This document shows positions 29,718-37,979 of a DNA stretch of 64,000 nucleotides, one piece after another. Each line of letters starts with the position of its first letter. Position 1 is the first letter of the stretch. Source of the stretch: Dietzia psychralcaliphila (lineage in GTDB: Bacteria; Actinomycetota; Actinomycetes; Mycobacteriales; Mycobacteriaceae); NCBI RefSeq assembly GCF_003096095.1, contig NZ_CP015453.1:1426001-1490000 (forward strand), written 5' to 3'. The position numbers and the translations under genes are program-made. A model generated the notes under the pieces. It did no database searches. It was not told the DNA's origin and saw nothing but the letters and a program-made list of their open reading frames with translations.

Positions 29718-30992
29718 GTGACCGTCACCGATTCCGCCGCGACCCAGGTAGTGACCCCCGACGACATCGACATCGCCGCCCGCCGTATCGGCGACGTGAT
29801 CCTCGCCAGCGATCTGCACCCGAGCGAGCGGCTGAGCGAGCAGACCGGCGCGAAGATCCTGCTCAAGCGCGAGGATCAGCAGGCGGTCCGGTCGTACAAG
29901 ATCCGTGGCGCCTACAACCTGATGTCGCAGTTGACCGGCGACCAGCGCAGCGCGGGCGTGGTGACGGCGAGCGCGGGCAATCATGCCCAGGGCGTGGCCT
30001 TCGCCTGCCGGAGCCTCGGGATCAATGGCCGCATCTACGTCCCCACCAACACCCCCAAGCAGAAGCGCGACCGGATCCTCGCCCACGGACGCAACTGGGT
30101 GGAGCTGGTGGTCACCGGAGTCAACTTCGACGCGGCCCAGACCGCCGCTCGCGCCGATGCCGAGCGCACCGGCGCCACGATGGTCCCGCCGTTCGACCAC
30201 CCGGACACCATGGCCGGCCAGGGAACCATCGCGGCGGAGATCCTGGCGCAGCTCGACGAGCTCCCCGACGCCGTGGTGGTGCCCGTCGGCGGCGGCGGAC
30301 TGGTCGGAGGCCTCGCCACATATCTGGCCGAGTACGCCCCCGACTGCAAGGTCATCGCGGTGGAGCCCGCGGGCGCACCCTCGCTGACCAGGGCTCTCGA
30401 GGCGGGGGAGCCGGTCACCCTCGACACCGTGGACACCTTCGTCGACGGCGCGGCGGTGGCCCGTCTCGGCGACTTCCCGTTCGGGGTGATCGCGTCGATG
30501 ACCGAGCGGATCCAGGTCCTCACGGTGGACGAGGGTGCGGTGTGCACCGCGATGCTCGAGCTCTACCAGAACGAGGGCATCATCGCCGAGCCCGCCGGCG
30601 CGCTCGCGGTCACGGCGCTGGACCAGCTCGACATCGACGAGGGCGCGACGGTCGTCTGCATCATCTCGGGCGGCAACAACGACGTCTCCCGGTACAGCGA
30701 GATCATCGAACGCTCGTTGGTGCACCAGGGTCTCAAGCACTACTTCCTGGTCAAGTTCCCTCAGGAGCCAGGACAGCTGCGCCGCTTCCTCGACGAGGTG
30801 CTGGGCCCGGAGGACGACATCACCCAGTTCGAGTACCTCAAGCGCAACAATCGCGAGTACGGGGCCGCCCTGGTGGGCATCGAGCTCGGCTCCGCCACGG
30901 GGCTGCACTCCCTGCTCGAGCGGATGGACGCCTCCCGAATCGACTGCGAGCAGCTCGAGCCCGGGACGGCGGCGTACGAGTACCTGACCTGA
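29718..30992 (+). CDS. ilvA: Threonine dehydratase (threonine ammonia-lyase), biosynthetic
   Basis: A 424-residue PLP enzyme converting threonine to 2-oxobutanoate, the first step to isoleucine. The PLP lysine is in REDQQAVRSYKIRGAYN, with the TASAGNHAQGVAF and GGGGLVGGLATY (phosphate loop) motifs. A single regulatory ACT-like domain covers about residues 330-424 (HYFLVKFPQEPGQLRRFLDEVLG), as in actinobacterial IlvA rather than the two-domain E. coli form; isoleucine feedback is therefore likely. Leaderless-type start; strong hairpin after the stop. Confidence 0.94.
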   Translation: MTVTDSAATQVVTPDDIDIAARRIGDVILASDLHPSERLSEQTGAKILLKREDQQAVRSYKIRGAYNLMSQLTGDQRSAGVVTASAGNHAQGVAFACRSLGINGRIYVPTNTPKQKRDRILAHGRNWVELVVTGVNFDAAQTAARADAERTGATMVPPFDHPDTMAGQGTIAAEILAQLDELPDAVVVPVGGGGLVGGLATYLAEYAPDCKVIAVEPAGAPSLTRALEAGEPVTLDTVDTFVDGAAVARLGDFPFGVIASMTERIQVLTVDEGAVCTAMLELYQNEGIIAEPAGALAVTALDQLDIDEGATVVCIISGGNNDVSRYSEIIERSLVHQGLKHYFLVKFPQEPGQLRRFLDEVLGPEDDITQFEYLKRNNREYGAALVGIELGSATGLHSLLERMDASRIDCEQLEPGTAAYEYLT

Positions 30993-31013
30993 TCGAGAGG
31001 GCTCGCGCCGGAA

Positions 31014-31061
31014 CGACAGAACCCCTGCAGGACGGTTGCTCGTCCTGCAGGGGTTCTGTCG
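31014..31061 (+). terminator. Bidirectional terminator with a perfect 21-bp stem
   Basis: The 21 bases 31014-31034 (beginning CGACAGAACCCCTGC) pair perfectly with 31041-31061 across a 6-nt loop. It lies between ilvA and the convergent gene ending at 31098, and could serve both strands. No U-run on either side. Confidence 0.85.
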
Positions 31062-31097
31062 ACTGGCAAGGGTGACGCTCCAGCCTGGGTGGTGAGG

Positions 31098-31610
31098 TCA
31101 GGGGAGTGCGGGCGCGGGCGGGGTGAAGGCGCCGAGCGCCGAGGAGCCGGACTGCACGATGTCGCCGACCGAACCGGCCGAGACGCCCGTGAGCATCCCC
31201 GTCAGGTCAGACGACATGCCGGCGGAACCCGTGTTGGCTTCCGTGACGCCGTCCGGGTCGATGTTGCCGGCGATCTGACCCATCGAGCCGGCCGATCCGT
31301 TGGAGGAGCCCGCTTCGAGCGTGTCGAGGGCTCCGGTCTGCGACCCGGCATCCCCGAGCGACCCGTCGACCGAACCGACCGAACCGGTGAGCGACCCGGT
31401 CTCGCCGACGGAGCCGTCGAAGAAGCCGTCGAGGTTGCCCCAGTTCCCGTCACCGATCAGCCCGGTGAGTGAACCGAGGCTTCCGAAGGACGGAGCCTCC
31501 ACGACAGGCTGAGCGCCCGCGGTCGCGGCGGTGCCGAAGACGGCGAGTGCGCCGAAAGCGCCGACTGCGACGGCGGTCCGCAGCGTTGAACGAAGCGAAG
31601 CTGGAGACAT
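31098..31610 (-). CDS. Secreted Gly/Ser-rich protein, unknown function
   Basis: A 170-residue protein with a clear Sec signal peptide (MSPASLRSTLRTAVAVGAFGALAV..., cleavage near AGA-QP) and a mature chain rich in Gly, Ser, Asp and Thr without cysteines (SLTGLIGDGNWGNLDGFFDG, then SxxGSxG-type repetition). Ribosome site AAGGGG. It has its own promoter region (31697-31730). It is compositionally like the secreted protein at 61317. I do not recognise the family. Confidence 0.75.
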   Translation of the reverse strand: MSPASLRSTLRTAVAVGAFGALAVFGTAATAGAQPVVEAPSFGSLGSLTGLIGDGNWGNLDGFFDGSVGETGSLTGSVGSVDGSLGDAGSQTGALDTLEAGSSNGSAGSMGQIAGNIDPDGVTEANTGSAGMSSDLTGMLTGVSAGSVGDIVQSGSSALGAFTPPAPALP

Positions 31611-31958
31611 GAGATTCCCCTTAAAGGAGGTGGTGGGATTTCGCCCGCGCCTGCGATGCGAAACTGTGATGCGCCTTACTTTGTGGACGCTTGCTTAGCA
31701 TTACATATGCCGGATGTGATCGCAAACACATTTCTCAGAATGTGTCCACTTCGGGTGTGGGCCAGGCGCAACTGTCGCCATGAACTGGATTGATAGCGCC
31801 AGTGGCCGTCGAGATCGCGGCGCTGCTGGTGGTGCGTCGTGTCCCGTTCGGCCTAATTCATGAGGTCTTGTTCATTAGTTCCGAAACACAAATGTGACCC
31901 GTGAAAAGGCTGAGGACAGACCGGTCGACGACGGTGACCGGTGGAGTCGGCTGCGATG
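31611..31958. other. Non-coding, relatively AT-rich region upstream of 31610
   Basis: A 348-bp gap, visibly less GC-rich than its surroundings. It contains the promoter and palindrome listed separately (31697-31745). I see no ORF, RNA gene or terminator that I can support in the remainder (31746-31958). Confidence 0.6.
31697..31745 (-). promoter_or_regulatory. Promoter with CRP/GlxR-like site and palindrome
   Basis: On the minus strand a -35 TTGCGA (31725-31720) and -10 AATGCT (31702-31697) are 17 bp apart and drive the secreted-protein gene starting at 31610. A CRP/GlxR-like half-palindrome TGTGA-N6-ACACA (31715-31730; consensus TGTGA-N6-TCACA) overlaps the -35. Just beyond it lies a perfect inverted repeat ACACATT-N6-AATGTGT (31726-31745). 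Confidence 0.45.
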
Positions 31959-32696
31959 TCAGCGGTTGCCCGTGGATCCGATCGGCAGGGTGCCGTTGCT
32001 GCTCGGAGAGGGCGGTGTCCCGCCTTCGTAGCCGGCGAAAGCGTAGGCCTGGCCACCGGGATCGGTGCACACGAGGAACGCCCCGGCGGCGAAGTCGGTC
32101 CGCGCTCCGTGGCTCGGAGGCGAGAGTGCAACAGTGCGCGACTGGGTGGCCCCGTTGTTGACCGAGAAGGTGCCGGTTGTCCCGGCGTGGCCCGCTATCT
32201 TTGCCGCGGTGTTGCTCCGTGCTATCCAGTCTCGCGCTGCATAGGCGTCTCCGAGGATGGGGGCGATGCTCCCGGAGGGCAGGAGACCGAGTAGCGGTCC
32301 GAAGGGGACCTGCGCGGTGATCGTGCCGTCCTGGTTCTGGACGTTGCCTGAGCTGCCGAACACAGAGACGGGATCCGACTTATGGGCGAAGTTCGCGTAG
32401 TAGTGCACCGCCGCCTGGGCGACCGGCGCCGCGGTCACGCTGACGCCGACGGTGCTGTTGCCCTCGGGGCCCGCGCAGGTGAGGTTACGCCCGGAACCGT
32501 TTGCTATCGAGACGGTGACAGAGGAGAGGTTTGGCTGGGTCACCGTGACAGCCACACCGGACAGTGACGTCACCACGACCTTGCCGGCATTGACGTCACC
32601 GGGGATCGAGTTCTGGGCCCCCGCGACAGCGGGGGCCGCGGTCAGGGTGGTGAGGATCGCGGTCGCCAGCAGCGCCGCTCGGATCGGGAATGTCAT
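31959..32696 (-). CDS. Secreted protein of a three-member tandem family (member 3)
   Basis: 245 residues from ATG 32696 (GGAAG ribosome site). The signal peptide is MTFPIRAALLATAILTTLTAAPAVAGA-QN. The mature part shares landmarks with the two genes upstream: an IPGDVNAGKVVV start, a first conserved Cys (LTCAG), a YYA motif (HYYANF), a LLGLLPSGS segment, a second conserved Cys (FLVCTD) and a FAGYEGG ending. The two cysteines probably form a disulfide. The last ~15 residues are a Pro/Ser/Gly tail. No known family recognised. Confidence 0.75.
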   Translation of the reverse strand: MTFPIRAALLATAILTTLTAAPAVAGAQNSIPGDVNAGKVVVTSLSGVAVTVTQPNLSSVTVSIANGSGRNLTCAGPEGNSTVGVSVTAAPVAQAAVHYYANFAHKSDPVSVFGSSGNVQNQDGTITAQVPFGPLLGLLPSGSIAPILGDAYAARDWIARSNTAAKIAGHAGTTGTFSVNNGATQSRTVALSPPSHGARTDFAAGAFLVCTDPGGQAYAFAGYEGGTPPSPSSNGTLPIGSTGNR

Positions 32697-32725
32697 GTGG
32701 GGGTCTTCCGTCGAGGTGTGGAGTG

Positions 32726-33424
32726 CTAGAGGGTTGGGGCGAGGCCGCCCTCGTAACCCGCGAATACGTGTGCGCGCCGGGCGCCGGTGGTCTCCGTGCA
32801 GAAGAAGAGGGCCGCGGCCTGAAAATCGGACCGTTGACCGCTCGCCGGTGTACCCAGTTGAGCACTCCACGTGACCGAGGCGTTGGCGCCGACGTTGAAC
32901 GCGACATTGCCCCCGACCCGCGGATCGCCGGTGTGGCCGGCTACGCGGGCGGCCTCCTGAGCCGAGCGGATATCCATGAGGTCCGATCTGGTGGCTCCGA
33001 GTGCCTTGTTGAAACTGCCGGTGGGCAGGATGTCTAGAAGACTCCCTATCGGCATGGGGTCGAGTTCGATTCCGGTGATGTCCAACCCGACACCACCGAT
33101 CGGTTGGAAGATGTTGTTGGCGTAGTAGCGCATGGACCTGGCTACTATTTCGGCCTCGGTGACCTGACCGGGGTATTCCAATCCCTGGACTCCCGGCGTG
33201 GCGCATCGGAAGCCGGTGCCGGTGGTGTTCTGGATCCGGCCGGTGACATTCGTCGCGGTGGCCTGGGCGGCGTCCACCGAGACCACGAGGCGGTTGCTGT
33301 CCGTGATCACGACGGTGCCGGCGTCGATCGCTCCGGGAATCTGCGCGTGCGCCACGGCGGGGGAGCCGAGCCCGACGGCGAGAGCCGAGATGAGTGCGAG
33401 CGTGCGGATGGGCAGTGCAGCCAT
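32726..33424 (-). CDS. Secreted protein of a three-member tandem family (member 2)
   Basis: 232 residues with signal peptide ending AVAHA-QIPG and ribosome site AGGAGA before the ATG. Shared landmarks: IPGAIDAGTVVI, IQNTTGTGFRCATPG, RYYANN, LLDILPTGS, SGQRSDFQAAALFFC and FAGYEGG. It lies 40 bp after the first paralogue and 29 bp before the third, so the three look like one operon. Function unknown; extracytoplasmic location is predicted. Confidence 0.78.
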   Translation of the reverse strand: MAALPIRTLALISALAVGLGSPAVAHAQIPGAIDAGTVVITDSNRLVVSVDAAQATATNVTGRIQNTTGTGFRCATPGVQGLEYPGQVTEAEIVARSMRYYANNIFQPIGGVGLDITGIELDPMPIGSLLDILPTGSFNKALGATRSDLMDIRSAQEAARVAGHTGDPRVGGNVAFNVGANASVTWSAQLGTPASGQRSDFQAAALFFCTETTGARRAHVFAGYEGGLAPTL

Positions 33425-33464
33425 GGTGGTCTCCTGGGTTCCTGGTGGAGTGTTGTCGCTTGAC

Positions 33465-34235
33465 TCAGCTGCCGAACCGGCCGGTCTCGGACGAGGTGAT
33501 GCTTCCCAGCGGGATCGTGGGCGTCGCGTCGCCGAAGTATCCCGAGAACAGGAAGTCCTGGCCAGAGATCTGACATGCGAAGAGAGCGCCGGGTCTGAAG
33601 TCCGCCGGTCGGGGCCCGGAAGCCGGGTCGTTCAACGCGACTGTCCGTGTGGTGCCGCTGGAAGCGGGAAGCGTGATCGACTCGATGACACCCACCAGTC
33701 CGTCGAGGCGTGCGGAGGTGTACATCTCGCTGAGTCGCCCGGCGGCGCCGAACTCCGAGCGTAGGCTCCCCGCGGCGCTGCCCGGTATGAGTCCGGTGAT
33801 GCTCCCCAGGTCGGCACCGATGGTGATGATGTTGGTGCCGTTGCTGCCCACCGGGATCGTCATGCCGGGATCGAAGGCGTGCGGGTACGTGGCGTAGTAG
33901 TCGACCGTTCGCGCGACGATCTCGTCGGTCGTGACCGTTCCGGCGCGGCTCGTGGTGCCGGTGTCGGTTCCACGGATGCCGTTGCAGGTGATCTGTGAGG
34001 TGGTGTTGTTCTGCAGACTCACCCCGACCGTTCCAGCTGTGAGATTCGGCGCATCGACCGCGACCTGTATCAGGGTGCTGTCCACGATCACCACGTTCGT
34101 CCCGGGATCGACCCCCGGCAGATTCGCCGACGCGGGGGCGGCTGCGGCCATGACGATCGCGACCGCGGTCGTGGCGGCGGCAGTCGAAGTGGCAGCCACA
34201 GAGCGGAATCGTACGAGGGTGCGGGTAGTGGGCAT
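33465..34235 (-). CDS. Secreted protein of a three-member tandem family (member 1)
   Basis: 256 residues from ATG 34235, chosen over 34274 because AGGAG sits 8 nt before it and the signal peptide (MPTTRTLVRFRSVAATSTAA... ending APASA-NLPG) then has normal length. Shared landmarks: LPGVDPGTNVVIV, LQNNTTSQITCNG, DYYATY, ITGLIPGS, SGPRPADFRPGALFAC and FSGYFGD. The first gene of the putative operon and the most diverged at its C-terminus. Confidence 0.75.
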   Translation of the reverse strand: MPTTRTLVRFRSVAATSTAAATTAVAIVMAAAAPASANLPGVDPGTNVVIVDSTLIQVAVDAPNLTAGTVGVSLQNNTTSQITCNGIRGTDTGTTSRAGTVTTDEIVARTVDYYATYPHAFDPGMTIPVGSNGTNIITIGADLGSITGLIPGSAAGSLRSEFGAAGRLSEMYTSARLDGLVGVIESITLPASSGTTRTVALNDPASGPRPADFRPGALFACQISGQDFLFSGYFGDATPTIPLGSITSSETGRFGS

Positions 34236-34305
34236 ACGTCCGACTCCTGGAGCGACGAGGTTGGCAAACTGCATCGGGGTGGACGCTGGGTGCCCTGACA
34301 GACGT

Positions 34306-34334
34306 AGTATTGACCGGAGTGATCAAAAACACAA
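34306..34334 (-). promoter_or_regulatory. Promoter of the secreted-paralogue operon with a CRP/GlxR-like site
   Basis: Minus-strand -35 TTGTGT (34334-34329) and -10 AATACT (34311-34306) with a 17-bp spacer, about 70 bp before the ATG at 34235. AGTGA-N6-ACACA (34318-34333) covers the -35, closely matching the site before the 31610 gene (GTGATCGCAAACACA versus GTGATCAAAAACACA). A further weaker candidate, TGTGA-N6-TCATG, is at 34400-34415. Confidence 0.45.
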
Positions 34335-34474
34335 CTCACTTACACTCATGCAAAGTTAAGGCATGGAACCGCTGATCATGACGTTAGTCTGCCTATAGAT
34401 GTGATTTCTATCATGGTCCGATGTTAGGTTTTTCGAGCCCGACACAGCGGGCTCACAGAGTCCTGTGGACGCGC

Positions 34475-34480
34475 TACGGT
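34475..34480 (+). promoter_or_regulatory. -10 box for the 544-residue secreted protein gene
   Basis: TACGGT, followed by a ~20-nt leader with AAGGA (34495-34499) and the ATG at 34507. Confidence 0.35.
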
Positions 34481-34506
34481 GTCACAGATTGATTAAGGAC
34501 GGTCGC

Positions 34507-36141
34507 ATGGCCTCGAAGCGGAAGACCTCTGCACTGCTCGCTGTAGGCCTGGTGGCCGGTATCGTTTCGCCGATCGCTCCCCTGGCCGTCGCACAGCAAC
34601 TGACAACGCAGTCGACGGCGGTCACGCACACCTGTGAGCTGGTCAAGCCGTGGGGCCTCCTGGGGGCCAAGAACCAGGGGACGATCGTCAGCCCCGAGAC
34701 TGTGGTGGTTCGATACCCGGCAACGGTCGCGCCGGGAGAGGTCTTCACGGCATACGTGCAACCGGGTGCCGCGGCGATGAGGACGACGGACGGTCGACAG
34801 GCCGGGCTCCTCAGCTACGACATCGCGTTCCCGTCGAATTCGACCAACCTCGCGGCCAACTACAACGGTGGCGGCAGTGGGTATTCCATTCCCGGGAACG
34901 GCCCGGCGTTGGTGGACCGGGTGGCAGCGAACGGGCAGCTCGCGACGGAGGGCCCCTTCGCGCGGATCTCGGGAGGGGCGACCGCCTTCCACGGCGCGAA
35001 CTCGCGGAACGGGGATGCGGTCGATCGCTGGAAGGCCGGTATGCAGGTCGCGTCCAACACTACTTTCCGGTTCCCCGAGGTCGCGTTGAAGATGCGCGCT
35101 CCGGTGTCCCTCGCGAACGGATCGACCATCACGACCGCCCTCAAGGCGGCGGGCCAGTCCGGGGATAGCGACGATCCGACGAGGAACACCATTCAGGGGG
35201 CTGAAGAGGGTGGCTGGGGGACCGAGCGTACCAACTACTACTTCTGTGGTTCCTCGGCCAACGCGGGATCGCTGTCCACGACAACCGTCAACAGCTCACT
35301 TCCCCGATATCTCGCCAAGACCACCACGCGGATGGTCACGTCGGATACCTTGCTCCCGCTCGCCGCGCGGACGACCAACCTCACAGCGGAGGTGTCCTCC
35401 ACTGAGGAGCTGATGTCCAACATCCGCCCTGGAGGGATGAATTTCACGATCCGACACAAGGCCACCGGACAGCTCCTCGCGACCGTGCCCAACGTGACGG
35501 TCGGGGCAAACGGCCAGGCCACGGCCAGTTACACCTTCCCCACCCTGTCAAACGGCTCGTACCGGGACGAGTACGAGGTCACCGCCACCTACGCCGGTCG
35601 TGTAGACGACATCGAGTCGAGCACGTCAGAGCCGGTCACGGTCAGCGTCGGCTACAACGAGGTGAACGCGAACGTAGTTCTCACCTCCACCAATGGTGCT
35701 CTCTCCGGTGGGACGATGCCCGTCACGCTTCGGGCCGCGTTCGCCCTTCCCGCCGGAAAACCGGCGCCTGCCGGCCTTGCGATCCAGCTCTTCCGGAACG
35801 ATCTGCCCCACGGTGCCCCGATCACGATTCCCACGGGAACGACGACCGCGAACTACACCTTCCCGACGGACACCCTGACCCAGGCCCAGGAGACTCGGAC
35901 ATACCGCTACCGGGCAGAGGTCGTGCCGGTCATCTCCGGAGTGGATCGCTTCGTCGGGGGTTCCGCGACGCCAGTGGCCGCCATCGTCGTAGGCAGCAGT
36001 CCCGGCTCGCCGCTGCCCGAGGGCGGACAGGGATCGGTTGCCCTCGAGGGCTTCTTCCGCGCACCCCAGCTCGTCTGGGACTGGCTGACCGGCAGTATCG
36101 GGCAGGCCGGCGCGTTCTCATCGGGTTTCGCCGAGAACTAG
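34507..36141 (+). CDS. Large secreted protein with Ig-like repeats, unknown function
   Basis: 544 residues from ATG 34507 (AAGGA 7 nt upstream). Signal peptide MASKRKTSALLAVGLVAGIV... with cleavage near AVA-QQ. The N-terminal ~240 residues have two cysteines (VTHTCELV and YYFCGSS) that may pair. Two stretches that look like bacterial Ig-like beta domains follow (about residues 270-385 and 390-500: VSVGYNEVNANVVLTSTNG, RTYRYRAEVVPV), then a short tail. No sortase motif or membrane anchor, so it is probably released or held non-covalently. It is divergent from the paralogue operon. Confidence 0.7.
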   Translation: MASKRKTSALLAVGLVAGIVSPIAPLAVAQQLTTQSTAVTHTCELVKPWGLLGAKNQGTIVSPETVVVRYPATVAPGEVFTAYVQPGAAAMRTTDGRQAGLLSYDIAFPSNSTNLAANYNGGGSGYSIPGNGPALVDRVAANGQLATEGPFARISGGATAFHGANSRNGDAVDRWKAGMQVASNTTFRFPEVALKMRAPVSLANGSTITTALKAAGQSGDSDDPTRNTIQGAEEGGWGTERTNYYFCGSSANAGSLSTTTVNSSLPRYLAKTTTRMVTSDTLLPLAARTTNLTAEVSSTEELMSNIRPGGMNFTIRHKATGQLLATVPNVTVGANGQATASYTFPTLSNGSYRDEYEVTATYAGRVDDIESSTSEPVTVSVGYNEVNANVVLTSTNGALSGGTMPVTLRAAFALPAGKPAPAGLAIQLFRNDLPHGAPITIPTGTTTANYTFPTDTLTQAQETRTYRYRAEVVPVISGVDRFVGGSATPVAAIVVGSSPGSPLPEGGQGSVALEGFFRAPQLVWDWLTGSIGQAGAFSSGFAEN

Positions 36142-36162
36142 CGCACTCATCGACGGCTGCGC

Positions 36163-37929
36163 TCACACCACCCGCACCACGGCGAACCCGAACGCCTGGC
36201 AGAAGACCGAGTCGTCGTCGGCCACCGCCCCCGAGACCAACACCGCTTCGCCGGCCAGCGGGACCCGGGACGGCTCGGTGCCCAGATTCACCACCAGCGC
36301 CAGCGAGCCGCGGTGGACCACGAGCCAGCGGCCGTCCTCGGCTTCGACCCCGCAGTCCACCCGCACCGACCCCAGCCACGGATCGCTGAGGTCGGGCTCG
36401 GACCGCCGGAGTGCGATGAGCGCGCGGTACCCCCGCAGGATCTCGGCGTGCTCGTCCTGGGTCTGCTCGGACCGGTCCAGCACCGACCGCCGGAACGTCT
36501 CCGGGTCCTGGGGGTCCGCCACCGTGGCCGGGTCCCATCCCATCTCGGCGAACTCGCGGGTCCGGCCCCGGCGCACGGCGTCGGCGAGCTCGGGCTCGGG
36601 GTGTGAGGTGAAGAAGCAGAACGGGGTCCGCGCGCCCCATTCCTCGCCCTGGAACAACATGGGGGTGAAGGGCGAGCACAGGACGATCGCGGCCTTGGCC
36701 AGCTGCTGGGCCGGGGTCAGGTTCATGGACGGCCGATCGCCCGCGGCGCGGTTGCCCACCTGGTCGTGGGTCAGGGTGTACGCCACGAACCGGCTGCCCG
36801 GTACCCGTCCCACGTCCACCGGGCGGCCATGGACCCGCCCGCGGAACGCGGACCACGTCCCGGCGTGCAGGAACGCCCCGGTGAGTACCTGCCGCAGCGA
36901 CTCGAGCGACCCGAAGTCCGAGTAGTAGCCCTGGCGTTCACCCGAGACGGCGGCGTGGACGGCGTGGTGCACGTCGTCGTCCCACTGCCCCTGGAGCCCG
37001 TACCCGCCGCCCTCACGCGCGGTGACCAACCGTGGATCGTTCTGGTCCGACTCCGCCACCAGAGACAGGGGTCGCCCGAGGTGGGTGGACAGGGACTCGA
37101 CCTCCACCGCCAACTGCTCGAGCAGGTGCACTGCCGAGGCGTCGTGCAGGGCGTGAACCGCGTCCAGCCGCAGGGCGTCCACGTGGAACTCGTCGAACCA
37201 GCGCAGGGCGTTGTCGATGATGTAGCGCCGCACCTCGCCCGAGTGCGGTCCGTCGAGATTGAGCCCCGCGCCCCACGGTCCGTCGGCGGCGGACAAGTAC
37301 GGGCCGAACTCCGGCAGGTAGTTCCCCGACGGTCCCAGATGGTTGTAGACCACGTCCAGGCACACGCCCAGTCCGCGTGCGTGGCAGGCGTTCACGAACT
37401 CCTGGAACGCGTCCGGCCCGCCGTACGGCTCGTGCACGGCGAACCACGCCACCCCGTCGTAGCCCCATCCGTACTCGCCGTTGAAGGCGTTGACCGGCAT
37501 CACCTCGACCATGTCCACGCCCAGCTCCACCAGTTCGTCAAGGAACTCGATCGCGCTGGTCAGGGTGCCGACTGGGGAGAAGGTACCTACGTGCATCTCA
37601 TAGATCACCGATCCAGCCAGTTGCCGACCGGTCCACGCGTGATCGGTCCACCGGGAGGTGTCCACCCGGTGCACCCGTGAGAGCCCGTGCACGCCGTGGG
37701 GTTGACGCCGGGACCGTGGGTCGGGACGCGGATCGCTCACCTCGCCGTCGTCGCCCGTCACCACGAACCCGTAGTCCCTGCCCACCTCCCGCACGACGGT
37801 CGACGTCCACCAGCCGTCGGCGGCGCGGTGCATGGCGATCGGATCGGCATCGGCGGAGTCCAGGACGAGTCCGACGGCATCGGCTGTCGGCGCCCAGACG
37901 GAGAACGTGTCACTGCTCGGGAAGGTCAC
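36163..37929 (-). CDS. treZ: Malto-oligosyltrehalose trehalohydrolase
   Basis: 588-589 residues; two adjacent GTG codons (37932, 37929). The second is preferred, because a minus-strand TACCCT box lies 6 nt before it. TreZ (GH13) releases trehalose from maltooligosyl-trehalose made by TreY. Present are an N-terminal CBM48-type domain (FSVWAPTADAVGLVL), the GH13 barrel with VVYNHLGPSGNYL, the nucleophile Asp in VDALRLDAVHAL and the acid Glu in LVAESDQNDPRL. It is separated here from treXY by five genes. Confidence 0.94.
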   Translation of the reverse strand: MTFPSSDTFSVWAPTADAVGLVLDSADADPIAMHRAADGWWTSTVVREVGRDYGFVVTGDDGEVSDPRPDPRSRRQPHGVHGLSRVHRVDTSRWTDHAWTGRQLAGSVIYEMHVGTFSPVGTLTSAIEFLDELVELGVDMVEVMPVNAFNGEYGWGYDGVAWFAVHEPYGGPDAFQEFVNACHARGLGVCLDVVYNHLGPSGNYLPEFGPYLSAADGPWGAGLNLDGPHSGEVRRYIIDNALRWFDEFHVDALRLDAVHALHDASAVHLLEQLAVEVESLSTHLGRPLSLVAESDQNDPRLVTAREGGGYGLQGQWDDDVHHAVHAAVSGERQGYYSDFGSLESLRQVLTGAFLHAGTWSAFRGRVHGRPVDVGRVPGSRFVAYTLTHDQVGNRAAGDRPSMNLTPAQQLAKAAIVLCSPFTPMLFQGEEWGARTPFCFFTSHPEPELADAVRRGRTREFAEMGWDPATVADPQDPETFRRSVLDRSEQTQDEHAEILRGYRALIALRRSEPDLSDPWLGSVRVDCGVEAEDGRWLVVHRGSLALVVNLGTEPSRVPLAGEAVLVSGAVADDDSVFCQAFGFAVVRVV

Positions 37930-37935
37930 CACCCC

Positions 37936-37973
37936 AGGGTAGGGAATACCCCCGGAGGCGGGGCGGCGATACT
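37936..37973. promoter_or_regulatory. Divergent leaderless promoters of treZ and the YigZ-family gene
   Basis: Minus-strand TACCCT (37941-37936) faces treZ, and plus-strand GATACT (37968-37973) lies 6 nt before ATG 37980. The two genes start only ~50 bp apart. Confidence 0.45.
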
Positions 37974-37979
37974 TGTTCC

